64,000 bases of DNA from Channallabes apus. Taxonomy: Eukaryota; Chordata; Actinopteri; Siluriformes; Clariidae. The translations under genes were made by a program, and so were the position numbers. Every line of letters starts with the position of its first letter. Position 1 is the first letter of the stretch. The DNA lies in NCBI GenBank assembly GCA_030522415.1, contig CM060107.1, positions 23,137,071 through 23,201,070 on the forward strand, in the 5' to 3' direction. The notes below the pieces were generated by a model. That model was given only the letters and a program-made list of their open reading frames with translations, searched no databases and had not been told where the DNA came from. Positions 1 through 13,900 of the stretch are shown here, piece after piece.

Positions 1-1136
1 TTTAATTCACAAAGTTCGTAAAAACACTTTAAAACGAGAGAAAAAACTTAAAATCCTCGTTCGCCTTCTCAGCATTAGGTAGCGAGCGACGTCATGATTT
101 GAATCTGGGAGAAACATAGGGAAACTGAATTTCCCGGAACACCTGCCACATGCAGTAAAGACTCTGCAGTACACATAGGATACGTTTATTCAGATTTTCA
201 CACGCTTTGAATCTTTTATTAATTTTTAGTTCTGATCTGGTCCATCATTTTATATAAAAGGTGCAGTATATAAAACTCATTGAAAGGCAATGTGAATCGT
301 GAGAGTGTAGCCCAGGCAAAGGCAGCGTGGAGAACACCGTCCATAACATTCTAACATAAGAAATGTCTCTTTGTTCATGATCGGTACATAAATGCCATAA
401 ATATGGTTCAGTATATCAAACCCTTGTGTGACAAAGTGATATAATGGTCCACCGACCGGAATGCAGAAGGACGAAACTAAGGCGGCAAAAAAAAAAAACT
501 TCAGTGCAAGTAGATGTTAGTGAAATACATACGTGGTCTCTTTCAGTGTGAAGTTCTTGCTGAAAAGTGCATCTTGTCTGACCACCCAAAAAAAAAGCTA
601 TTCAAGCTGGCTTTCATTCGTTCATTCATTCACACAGCACCACAAGCTCTAGTTTCAACCAGGAGCCATGCTTCCCCAACTGCTTTTAATAACTACAACA
701 TGGCATTGGTAGCAATAATTCAGACAATGTTAACAGCTGACAGTTAACATGTCTGCCAACTCAATCAGGTCAGCCTGTACTTCATCAGCTGGTAGCTGCT
801 CAGACTAAGATGGATTTTTCAGCAGAAAATAAATAATACATCACTAAGAAACAGTTGGTTGCGACACTGCTGAAATGAACGTCATCGCGTAAATCAGCGA
901 ATAAAAGGTGCTATTAAAAAAATTCTGGTGCAAAGAACACTCATCACACCCCTATCCATTACTACAGTATTTCAATCCTAATATATCTGTTGATGAGTCT
1001 TCAGTTTGAGCGTACGACCACCACTAGAGCTCTAAAGACCTAAATGTTTACTATAAATCACATATAACAAAACAAGGAATGCAAGCTTAAAATTAAGACT
1101 TGTAGTGAGCTTCCTATGCATATGTAACCCATCCAA
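1..1136 (-). other. Probable 3' UTR and downstream flank of unc45a
   Basis: This stretch follows the unc45a stop codon on the minus strand and holds no recognisable coding sequence; the short reading frames in it look random. Two AATAAA polyadenylation hexamers on the minus strand are seen as TTTATT at 185-190 and 215-220, about 0.9 kb past the stop. I infer that the transcript ends just below them, but nothing in the sequence proves it. Confidence 0.45.
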
Positions 1137-4100
1137 TCAGGGTTCAGATTTCCCACTGGTTTCGCCATCGTTGCTCCTGATGAGGCCATATTCCATTGCC
1201 AGGTCTAGGCAGCGTTGGGCTGCTCTAGTGATGGCAGCCTTGCTAGCTTCAGTTGCTTTAGCTAGGACAGAGAGGATCTCAAGTGCCTCACTCTCCATTA
1301 GTTTTTCAGCTAGACATTTCTCGGCCTGCATCAGGTTCATTGTGATGACCACACCACGGTGACACAAATCCTGGCTGTCACTCAACAGCAGAGCCTGCAG
1401 GATCTCCAACCAGTGACTGGTCTAAAGTGAAGAACAGAAATAAGGAGAGTTAATGTACTGGAGATAAAGTAAGGGGTTTCTACAGGCCCCTGACATGAAA
1501 ATGTCAAAATATCTCAAATTGTCCTTATAGTTACAATTACACTTGCAACAAGTAAACGTAAAAACTGATTATTCATATAATCCATTTAAACAACACCAAT
1601 AAAGCTGTAGAAGCAATGTTCCTTGCGATTTTATACATTTATCATTATAAATGCCATGATCTATTAATATGCATGTTAGAAATCCTCACCAGTCTCCCTT
1701 TTCCCTCCCACTACATTGATCCTGCTATTAATACATACTGTAAAAAGTATGCAGTACAGATACAGTTTCAGCAGCCCAAACCACATGTTCAAAACACTGC
1801 AGCAGTAAGAATCAAGGTCTGAAGTGTAGGATTACAAATGTATAAAATGTTAAATCTAGCTTCCAATGTAATAGTATATAAACTGAAAGAGTTATGTACC
1901 TTGGGTTTTACATTTTAAGGTAATGTTGGTGACATTCTAAGAAGATCAAGTCTGGTAGCCCAGGTGTCAGAGACATTAACTTCTTCTTTGTCTTTCGGCT
2001 GTTCCCTTTCAGGGGTCGCCACAGCGAATCATCTGCCTCCATCTAACCCTATCCTACTTCCATACCTCCACAGGTATTTCATCAGGACCAACAGCCTTTC
2101 CACTCTTCATCCTCTTCAATGCCCTTCTCACCTCACTTTTACTAATATTTGCTACTTCCTGCTCCACAACAGTCACCTCTTCTACTCTTTGTTCTCTTTC
2201 CTCATTCATCAACTCCTCAAAGTACTCCTTCCATCTTCCCATTACCCTCCTGGCATCTGTCAGTACATTTCCATCTCTATTTTTAATCACTCTAACCTGC
2301 TGCACATCCTTCCCATCTCTATCTCTTTGCCTCACCAACCTGTACAGATCCACCTCACCCTCCTTACTGTCCAGCCTAGCATACAAGTCCTCATATGCTC
2401 TTTGTTTGGCCGTTGCCACTTCTACCTTCACCTTACGGTGCATCTCCCTGTACTCCTGTCTACTCTCTTCAGTCCTCTCAGTGTCCCACTTCTTCTTAGC
2501 TAGCCTCTTTCCCTGTATACACTCCTGGACTTCCTCATTCCACCACCAAGTCTCCTTGTCCCCTTTTCCCTTACCTGATGATACACCAAGTATAGCTTGT
2601 CTCAACTCCTCCCTAAAGACTACACAACATTCTTCCTTTCTCAGCTTCCACCACTTTGTCCTCTGCTCTGCCTTTGTCCTCTTCACCTTCCTCACCACCA
2701 GGGTTATTTTACACACCACCATTCTGTGTTGTCTGGCTACACTCTCCCCTACCAACACTTCGCAGTCACTAATCTCTTTCAGATTACAAGGTCGACACAA
2801 GATGTAGTCCACCTAAGTGCTTCTGCCTCCACTCTTATATGTCACCCTATGTTCCTGCCTCTTCTGGAAGAAAGTATTTACTACTGCCATTTCCATCCTC
2901 TTTGCAAAGTCCACCACCATCTGTCCTTCTACATTCCTGTCCTGAAGACCAAACCTGCCCATCACATTTTCATCCCCTCTGTTCCCTTCCCCAACATGTC
3001 CATTGAAGTCTGCACCAATCACCACTCTCTCACCTCTGGGGATGCTTTGCATCACTTCATCTAACTCACTCCAGAATGTCTCCTTCTCTTCTAACTCACA
3101 TCCTACCTGTGGGGCACAACCACTAACAACATTGAACATCACCCCTTCAATTTTCAGCTTTAGACTCATCACCCTATCTGATACTCTCTTCACCTCTAGA
3201 ACATTCCTTACAAACTCCTCTTTCAGAATAACTCCACACCATGGTAAAACAATTTGAACCCTGATCCTAAGCTTCTAGTCTTGCTACCTTTCCACCTGGT
3301 CTCCTGGACACACAGGATATCCACCTTCCTTCTATGCATCATATCAACCAACTCTCTTCCCTTCCCTGTCATGGTCCCAACATTCAAAGTCCCTACTTTC
3401 ACTCCTAAACTCTTGCATTTCCTCTTCTCTCTCTGCTTTCGAACACGCCTTCCTCCTCTCCTTTTTCGACCAACAGTAGCCTAATTTCCACCGGCACCCT
3501 GTAGGTCAACAGCACCGGTGGCGGTCGTTGTTAACCCGGGCCACGACTGATCCGGTATGGAAATTATATTTCTGATTCGCATCATTGATTCGGCAATTTT
3601 TTTTTTACGTCGGATGCCCTTCCTGACACAACCCTCTGCATTTATCCAGACTTGGGACTGGCACAAGAAGACACTGGATTGCGCCCCCCCATAGTTGCAT
3701 TGTCATTGTCAGAGACATTAACCTTTTGTCTTTATATACTTCCTGACCACTAGGTAGGGACCCAAAGTCAATGTGTATGCTAATCTCATACAATGCATTT
3801 GAAAGTCACTGTTATACTGATGAGATCAGGGCTGGGGAACTTTCCTTACCAGAAGCTGACTCCTGTACTACACTATGCTTTGTTTAGATTGTCTCCACCT
3901 CTTTGCATCCCTCCCTCTTGTAAAGTATATACTCTCCAGAGCAGAGTTTTTAGTCAGACTTGGATGACTACAGTGACGCTCGGCGAGTTCTCAATAAAGA
4001 GTAACTTCTGCTTGACTGATATCCCAACGTTTCCTGGTCTCTGAAAAAGTTCCCAACAGAAGAAAAACTCCATGTTTGCAAAATTGCATGCATTTATGTT

Positions 4101-7100
4101 GGTTTGTCTTTACCTGAATTTTTTCATAGATTTTTCCCCTCCCTGAGTTGATCAGTGATGTGATTACATGCAAAGTGAAGTCTTGGTGCAGTAGCACCAT
4201 GAACTCTGTAGAGAGAAGACTTCTGTTCCAATCTTCGCATTGCTACCTGCTGTCTTATCAGAATAGTGACTTCGGTTATTAAAAGATTATTAATGCTGTT
4301 TGCTCAATGCCTAAGTGATCATTATTAAACAAGCTCACACTTGTCACGTTTCCTCAGGGTACTTTCCCTTCTGAATCCCTTTCTGTTCACTTCTGAATTC
4401 AAGTTACAGCAAGTTATGGAGTCATGTCATATACAGAAGTTCTCTGATGACATCATCATCCACAGCTGAACACCTCTGGAACTAAGAAGTTGGTTATGGA
4501 CCTTCGTCGGACTGGATCTATACTACTAGTCACCATTGAGAGTTATCAAGGTAGTGAGGGTGTATAAATACCCAGGGATTTATATGAACACAGAAGAACA
4601 ATGCAAAAATGTCAGATTCTGATAATCAGGTCTCTCAAAAACCTTTTACAGATGTTCTACCAGTCAGTAATGGTCAGTATGCTCTTCTAAGCTGTAGTGT
4701 GTTAGAGTAAGAAAATCAAAAGCAGAGATACCACATGGCTGTACAAAGTAGTTAGGAGAACGGAATCTGTGGTTGGCATTAAGCTTGATTTGCTGGAGCT
4801 AGTGCTGGAAAGGACGACATTGAACACAATGCTGTCCATCACGGCAAACACCAGTCACCCACTGTATGGAACTTTTGACAAGCAGAAAAAGCATGTTCAG
4901 TGGCAGACCTCTATCACAGAGCTGGTCTACTGACAGACACAGGAAATTCTTTTTTCCCCAGGACTATATAATTTTGAATTTAAAATTAAAATATTTTTTC
5001 ACATAATTGTCACATACACAACCATATATATTATGATATTAAGCGAAATGCTTAGAAATACTCGTATTTATGGTGCCTGACCATGTGGTTGGGGTTCTTG
5101 TTTGTTATAGTCACTCTCACCACATTCTTTATTTTATAACTGATTTCACAAAGCTTCACAAATGTTCAATATGCGCAACGCCTGTGATAGACGTCAAGTC
5201 GGTAGTCCAGATCCTGCTAAACATGCTTTAGCATATCATGCATAACATTCTCCAGATATTATCTCTAACCCGGGGTCAAAGATTTAATTACCCCTGATTA
5301 ACACATGGGACGGGAATTAAGTATTTTCCTAGATCCCATGTCTTTGTTTTGTTAGTTTTTGTATATTTTTTACTCTTAAATATTATATGGTATTTTCAAC
5401 CTTTTTTTTTTTAACAAATAATACTTTTGTGCTATACAATATAACATTTTTACTATTGTAAATAACCTTATGCACTCCACCTGCAATACCATCAATGTCC
5501 ATCAGGGGGCCGTGTTTGTACTGTATTCATAGATAATAAAAAGTCTAAATTAAATCAAGTCATAAATGTATACTTTTTTTTTTTTTAAAGAAAGTTTATG
5601 CTGTGTTTAAAAAAAGATAAAATTCTAAATTATCTTAATGTGTTTATATCCCTGTTGGCCTGTTCAGTACATTTCAACTGCAAATCCTGTAGACAGCTTT
5701 GCATCTGAGTATATTGAAACAGCTTACTGTGCTGGGGATCTTTGCACACAGTTCGGGCATTTCCCCAGTGAGCACCGCCAGTGTTCCTGCAGCAGCCTTC
5801 CTCAGTCTCTCATCATCCTCACCACTGTATAGAACCAAGAGTTTCAATCGGTCGCTGTCTGTGGCCAGGTATAGTTTCTGTACCTGAGGAATCAGGAAAA
5901 CAAAACCTCAGATTTCAACAAAAAAGAAGGAAACTAATATAGGAAAATGAGAAAGCTCTTGAGATTTGAACACAACACTTTTTATGAATTTGTTTTAAAA
6001 CTAGAACATACCTCAGGGCTTAAGATCAAGTTACACATGCACTCAGTAGCTGCTGCTCGCACCAGGTCATGCTCCTCAAACATGTAGCCCTCCACTTTGG
6101 GCACAGACTTCTCCTTAATAATCTTCTGTCTGTAAACCGAAACAAGTTTAGATTCATCAGTGGAACGTTTGGAACAATGGAAAAATGGAACGTTTAACCC
6201 AGATATGTATTTTACAACTCTTGTGTTATTTTATAACTCATTGCTTCCAGAAATCTCTTGTACTAACCGGAGCCGGTCACTAATACCAGCTAAGTTAGTG
6301 AGGGCCATCAAAGCCTCAAAGTTCTGCAGGAGAGAGCAATCCATGGCCAAGAGATTCACAAGTGGACGCACCACCTCATAAACCTGCAAACACAAACAGC
6401 TGCTCTAGTAGTGCTTCTATCAAAATACATACTTAACTGAACAAAACATAAGCAGAAAAATTAATTATTACAAAAATGCTTTTTAAAAATAGTAATGGCC
6501 AAGTCCATGAATTATTTTGTTTTGGCTAAAGGCCATACAGTATGTTGAGTCGACAAGAACTGGCACTAAAAATGGTAATTCATCAGTGGACTTAAAGGCA
6601 ATAATTTTGTAAATTGCATTATATAATTTTAACGAGAATCACAACCCACAGAGACAAGTAAGGAAAGACAACTCAGTCTGTCAGAATAATGCATCTTTGT
6701 CTCACCCTCTCTCCAGGAAAGGCGATCTCAGGATTTGAGGTGATGGTAATTTTGGCCAATGCTTGGGCTGCTTTGACTTTACCTACATCCGTGCTTTCTG
6801 TCGCCAGTGGCAACAGTGCCTGCATGATAATAAACATGCTTTAATACAACAACATAAGTAAATTATATAACTGTATGGTATTGTTTAATAATATTAAAAA
6901 GACTTCAGTATTTTGCTTGAGTTGGGGGATTTTCTTACTTTTCCTCCACCCTGTGCCACTACCATTCCCCGGTCTTCTTGACGTTCCACTAGAGCCAGGA
7001 ACACCCTGACCCGGAGAAGAAAAGGCAGATTTTGATATCAGATTTTGCTAAAGATAGTGCTCTGTGACAGATAAATGAACTGCTTTCAGTGTCACAGTGT

Positions 7101-9084
7101 TTCTAATTGCTTTTTAATTAAATCACACCTGGCAATACATTCTCTGCATGTGTCAGTGAGTGCAGGACTTTCCTGTTTAACCATGCAGACCAAAGCTGAA
7201 ACCACCCCAGCCTCCAAAAGTTTGACCAAACGCTTCTCCACAAAAGGTTGCGCATCCTGCAGACCAAGACAATCACCATTATTTAGTTTTCATTTGTGTA
7301 CATAAATTATTTAGTTTGTTTTGAGTAATGTGGTGTTGTATGGTAATACCTTTGGATGCTCCTCTGGCACATGTTGTTTGGCATATTTTGCCAATTCTAC
7401 CAACTGAGGATCTGGTTTCTCAACATCATAACTATTGGTGCAGTTTACCAACGTAGATCCAATGGCAAACAATACTGTTTTATCCTCAGACTACAGTGAA
7501 AAGGAGAAAGAGAGAGAGAGAGAGAGAGGATATTAATGAAAACGATCTGGGAAGTTATAACAGCTCTCCATATTGTACAATATTTCCCTTTCAAACATGT
7601 GGCTGACAATTTGTGTGTGAAAGAACAGATGGCCAACAGTCATAAATTATAAATTTTTAAAAAACTGTTCTGGATAAAATATAAGAGCTCAGAGTTTACA
7701 AACACCACCAGTCAAAAGTTTGGACACACCTAACTCCATGGTATCCTGATTTTTATTTCTTTCCACACTGTAAAACAATTCTTAAGGCAGACAAAATATC
7801 CAATAATCTCCTTTGAACAATTGATATTGAGATGTGTCTGCTAGCTTATGCTCTGTAAAGCCTTCATAAAGTCTCTACCCTGAGGTGCCATTAATTGGTG
7901 ATTTCTAAAGCTGGCAACTCTAAATGAACTTCTCCTCTGCAGCAGAGGTACGTCGTGGTCTTGTTTTCCTGGGATGGTCTTCATCAGAGCTAGATTCATC
8001 ATGGTATTTAATGGGTTCTACAAATGCACTTGACAATTAAATCGGTACTATGTATATAATGGCACTGAGTTGCTAGTTTATTAGATACACCACCACCTGC
8101 TTAATTTCTCATCTTCTTTTTTGTCTTTCGGCTTTTCCCTTTCAGGGGTCGCCACAGCGAATCATCTGCCTCCATCTAACCCTATCCTCTGCATCCTCTT
8201 CTCTCACACCAACTAACTTCATGTCCTCTCTCACTTCTACCGATATATTCACACTCTCTCCTCTGAACATGCCCAAACCACCTCAATCTGGCCTCTCTGA
8301 CTTTATCTCAAAAACATCTAACATGGCTTGTCCCTCTGATGAACTCATTCTTGATCCTATCTAGGGCTGCAACAACTAATCGATAAAATCGATAATTATC
8401 GATAATGAAATTCGTTGTCAACGAATGCCGTTATCGATTAGTTGGGCTGCTCACGTTACTGAGGCGCGCGACCACAAGATGCACAGACACACACAGATAC
8501 ACAGTCGCTCGCGCAATGTAGGTTACACAAGCGTTTGCAGGAAAAAGCGCGCGCCCCAAGTCCTCCAAGGTATGGGAGCAATTTACATTAAACACCTCTT
8601 ATCGGGCGTTAAAATCGAGCGGTTTTCTGCCATTCGTAGTGTCCGGTGAGCGTGGAAGAAGCGCCGAGGGTTTTCTACACATGTGGGAGCTCCTAGCGAT
8701 GGGGAGGAATTGGCCACGACTTAAAAAAAAAAAAAAAAAAAAAAGAGTCCGTGAGAGAGTTCACACGGGCTTTGGTGTCGTGCGTTTGTCCGGCTGCGCG
8801 GTTATATGGCTCAAAAATAAATAAATAAAAAAAAACGTTGCATGCAGCTTTTTCTTGCCGTTCAAATCCCAACGAACGCAAGGAAAACACTTCTAGTTCG
8901 TTTTCTTCGCGTTCATTTTATGATACAGTATATCCCATGATTCTACACGCTATACAGAGGGAAATGCGGAAAAAAGGCAAAATATAGAGAGTGAACCCAG
9001 TAGCAGGGTTTTTTTTCTCTCCCTACGTCGCCGTATTACGAGAATGTTTAAAACAATAAGATTAATGTCTAGTGTAGCAAAATG

Positions 9085-9126
<42 letters not shown>

Positions 9127-9184
9127 TTTTTTTAAATTATTATTATTCAGTCATTCTTAACTGAATATGTCAGTGTATTTTTTA

Positions 9185-9258
<74 letters not shown>

Positions 9259-10860
9259 TGGTGTGAAAAACTATTTGCCCCCCTCCTGATTTCTTATTCT
9301 TTTGCATGTTTGTCACACAAAATGTTTCTGATCATCAAACACATTTAACTATTTGTCAAAGATAACACAAGTAAACACAAAATGCAGTTTTTAAATGAGG
9401 GGTTTTATTATTTAGGGAGAAAAAAAATCCAAACCTACATGGCCCTGTGTGAAAAAGTAATTGCCCCCTGAACCTAATAACTGGTTGGGCCACCCTTAGC
9501 AGCAATAACTGCAATCAAGCATTTGCGATAACTTGCAACGAGTCTTTTACAGCGCTCTGGAGGAATTTTAGCCCACTCATCTTTGCAGAATTGTTGTAAT
9601 TCAGCTTTATTTGAGGGTTTTCTAGCATGAACCGCCTGTTTAAGGTCATGCCACAACATCTCAATAGGATTCAGGTCAGGACTTTGACTACGCCACTCCA
9701 AAGTCTTCATTTTGTTTTTCTTCAGCCATTCAGAGGTGGATTTGCTGGTGTGTTTTGGGTCATTGTCCTGCTGCAGCACCCAAGATCGCTTCAGCTTGAG
9801 TTGACAAACAGATGGCCGGACATTCTCCTTCAGGATTTTATGGTAGACAGTAGAATTCATGGTTCCATCTATCACAGCAAGCCTTCCAGGTCCTGAAGCA
9901 GCAAAACAACCCCAGACCATCACACTACCACCACCATATTTTACTTTTGGTATGATGTTCTTTTTCTGTAATACTGTGTTTCTTTTACGCCAGATGTAAC
10001 AGGACACGCACCTTCCAAAAAGTTAAACTTTTGACTCGTCGGTCCACAAGGTATTTTCCCAAAAGTCTTGGCAATCATTGAGATGTTTTTTTTAGCAAAA
10101 TTGAGTCTTTTTGCTTAAAAGTGGTTTGCACCTTGGAAATCTGCCATGCAGGCCGTTTTTGCCCAGTCTCTTTCTTATGGTGGAGTCGTGAACACTGACC
10201 TTAATTGAGGCAAGTGAGGCCTGCAGTTCTTTAGATGTTGTCCTGGGGTCTTTTGTGGCCTCTCGGATGGGTTGTCTCTGTGCTCTTGGGGTAATTTTGG
10301 TCGGCCGGCCACTCCTGGGAAGGTTCACCACTGTTCCATGTTTTTGCCATTTGTGGATAATGGCTTTCACTGTGGTTCGCTGGAGTCCCAAAGCTTTAGA
10401 AATGGCTTTATAACCTTTACCAGACGGATAGCTCTCAATTACTTTTGTTCTCAATTGTTCCTGAATTTCTTTGGATCTTGGCATGATGTCTAGCTTTTGA
10501 GGTGCTTTTGGTCTACTTCTCTGTGTCAGGTAGCTCCTATTTAAGTGATTTCTTGATTGAAACAGGTGTGGCAGTAATCAGGCCTGGAGGTGACTACAGA
10601 AATTGAACTCAGGTGTGATAAACCACAGTTAAGTTATTTTTTAACAAGGGGGGCAATCACTTTTTCACACAGGGCCATTTAGATTTGGAGTTTTTTTTCT
10701 CCCTTAATAACGTAAAGCTTCATTTAAAAACTGCATTTTGTGTTCAATTATGTTATCTTTGACTAATAGTTAACGGTTTTTGATGAGCAGAAACATTTAA
10801 GTGTGACAAACATGCAAAAGAATAAGAAATCAGGAAGGGGGCAAATAGTTTTTCACACCA

Positions 10861-10925
<65 letters not shown>

Positions 10926-13900
10926 TACTGTCAACTTGCCGTCTGCAATTTTTGTTAAAAACAGAAATGTTGATTTACATAAAATAAGGTTTAAATGTCA
11001 AAATTAAAGATAATTAAAAAATGTGGCTTTTGCATTTTTTAAAGTTTACTTTTATACATAATATCCTGATTTATGGTTTTATATAGTTAAGCAAAACATC
11101 AAATTAAAGCGTTCAGTTTTATCCGATTAATCGTAAAAATAATCACCCAACTAATCGATTATCAAAATAATCGATAGTTGCAGCCCTAATCCTATCCATC
11201 ATTGTCACTCCCAAAGAGAACCTCAACATCTTTAGCTCTGCTACCTCTAGCTCTGCCTCCTGTCTTTTCTTCAGTGCCACTTTCTCTAAGCCGTAAAGCA
11301 TCGCTGGTCTCACCACTGTCCTGTACACCTTTCCTTTCATTCTCGCTGATATTCTTTCATCGCACAACACACCTGACACTTTTCTCCACCCATTTCAACC
11401 TGCCTGTACTCGTCTCTTCACCTCCTTTGAACACTCTCCGTTGCTCTCGACCGTTGACCCTACGTACTTAAAATCCTGCACCTTCTTTACCTCTGCTCCC
11501 TGTAGCCTCACCGTTCCTTTTGGGTCCCTCTCATTCACACACACATGTATTCTGTCTTGCTGCGGCTAACCTTCATTCCTCTGCTTTCCAGAGCGTACCT
11601 CCACCTCTCCAAATTTTCCTCCACCTGTTCCCTGCTCTCGCTACAAAGCACAATGTCATCTGCAAACTTCATAGTCCATGGAGACTCCTGTCTAACTTCA
11701 TCTATCATCCTGTCCATCACTAGAGCAAACAAAAAGGGGCTTAGAGCCGATCCTTGATGCAGACCCACATCCACCTTGAACTCTTCTGTCACACCTACAG
11801 CACATCTTACCACTGTCTTACAGCTCTCATACATGTTCTGCACCACTCAAACACACTTCTCTGCCACTCCAGACTTCCTCATACAACACCACAGCTCCTC
11901 TCTCGGCACCCTTTCGTACGCATTCTCTAAATCTACAAAGACACAATGCAACTCTTTATTACCTTCTCTGTACTTCTCCACCAGCATCCTCAAACCAAAT
12001 ACTGCATCTGATGTACTCTTTCTAGGCATAAAACCATATTGCTGCTCACAAATTCTCACCTCTGCCCTTAACCTAGCTTCCATTACTCTTTCCCACAGCT
12101 TAATTGTATGGCTCATTAGCTTTATACCTCTGTAATTGCCACAGCTCTGCACATCTCCCTTGTTCTTAAAAATCGGCACCAATACACTTCTCCATTCCTC
12201 TGGAATCCTCTCACTCTCCAAGATCTCGTTAAACAAACTTGTCAGAAACTCTACTGCCACCTCTCCTAAGCACTTCCATACCTCCACAGGTATTTCATCA
12301 GGACCAACAGCCTTTCCACTCTTCATCCTCTTCAACGCCCTTCTCACCTCACTTTTACTAATATTTGCTACTTCCTGCTCCACAAGAGTCACCTCTTCTA
12401 CTCTTTGTTCTCTTTTGTTTTCCTCATTCATCAACTCCTCAAAGTACTCCTTCTATCTTCCCATTACCCTCCTGGCATCTGTCAGTACATTTCCATCTCT
12501 ATTTTTAATCACTCTAACCTGCTGCACATCCTTCCCATCTCTATCTCTTTGCCTCGCCAACCTGTACAGATCCACCTCACCCTCCTTACTGTCCAGCCTA
12601 GCATACAAGTCCTCATATGCTCTTTGTTTGGCCTTTGCCACTTCTACCTTCACCTTACGGTGCATCTCCCTGTACTCCTGTCTACTCTCTTCAGTCCTCT
12701 CAGTGTCCCACTTCTTCTTAGCTAGCCTCTTTCCCTGTATACACTCCTGGACTTCCTCATTCCAACACCAAGTCTCCTTGTCCCCTTTTCCCTTACCTGA
12801 TGATACACCAAGTATAGCTTGTCTCAACTCCTCCCTAAAGACTACACAACATTCTTCCTTTCTCAGCTTCCACCACTTTGTCCTCTGCTCTGCCTTTGTC
12901 CTCTTCACCTTCCTCACCACCAGGGTTATTTTACACACCACCATTCTGTGTTGTCTGGCTACACTCTCCCCTACCAACACTTCGCAGTCACTAATCTCTT
13001 TCAGATTACAAGGTCGACACAAGATGTAGTCCACCTGAGTGCTTCTGCCTCCACTCTTATATGTCACCCTATGTTCCTGCCTCTTCTGGAAGAAAGTATT
13101 TACTGCTGCCATTTCCATCCTCTTTGCAAAGTCCACCACCATCTGTCCTTCTACATTCCTGTCCTGAAGACCAAACCTGCCCATCACATTTTCATCCCCT
13201 CTGTTCCCTTCCCCAACATGTCCATTGAAGTCTGCACCAATCACCACTCTCTCACCTCTGGGGATGCTCTGCATCACTTCATCTAACTCACTCCAGAATG
13301 TCTCCTTCTCTTCTAACTCACATCCTACCTGTGGAGCATAACAACTAACAACATTGAACATCACACCATCAATATCCAGCTTTAGACTCATCAACCTGTC
13401 TGATACTCTTTTCACCTCTAGAACATTCCTAACAAACTCCTCTTTCAGGATAACTCCTACTCCATTTCTTTTCCTATCCACACCATGGTAAAACAATTTG
13501 AACCTTGATCCTAAGCTTCTGGCCTTGCTACTTTTCCACCTGGTCTCCTGGACACACATGATGCAGAGATGGAAGGTGGATATACTATCAACCAACTCCC
13601 TCCCCTTCCCTGTCATGGTCCCAACATTCAAGGTCCCTACTTTCACTCCTAAACTCTTGCCTTTCCTCTTCTCTCTCTGCTTTCGAACACGCCTTCCTCC
13701 TCTCCTTCTTCGACCAACAGTAGCCCAATTTCCACCGGCACCCTGTAGGTCAACAGCACCAGTGGCGGTCGTTGTTAACCCGGGCCACGACCGATCCGAT
13801 ATGGAAATTATATTTCTGATTCGCATCATTGATTTGGCAAATGTTTTACGTTGGATGCCCTTCCTGACACAACCCTCTGCATTTATCCAGACTTGGTACT

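Larger units (their letters stand above)
8362..11188. mobile_element. Non-autonomous hAT-like element, itself interrupted by Tc1
   Basis: Terminal inverted repeats TAGGGCTGCAAC at 8362 and GTTGCAGCCCTA ending at 11188, followed inward by subterminal TAATCGAT palindromes. An exact 8 bp target duplication ATCCTATC is present at 8354-8361 and 11189-11196, the hallmark of hAT insertion. No hAT transposase is seen. About 1.2 kb remains once the nested Tc1 copy (9256-10863) is removed; that interior carries (AT)n tracts at about 9081-9123 and 9188-9255. Confidence 0.85.

Noticed and set aside
9627..9896. Plus-strand ORF across Tc1 copy 1
   Set aside because: Antisense shadow of the transposase; the same frame appears over copy 2 at 44003-44272.
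12136..13029. Long plus-strand ORF (297 codons) rich in Ser, Leu, Phe and Thr
   Set aside because: It is the antisense of the RTE endonuclease/RT gene; the minus strand holds all family motifs. The same antisense frames recur over copy A (1964-3064).
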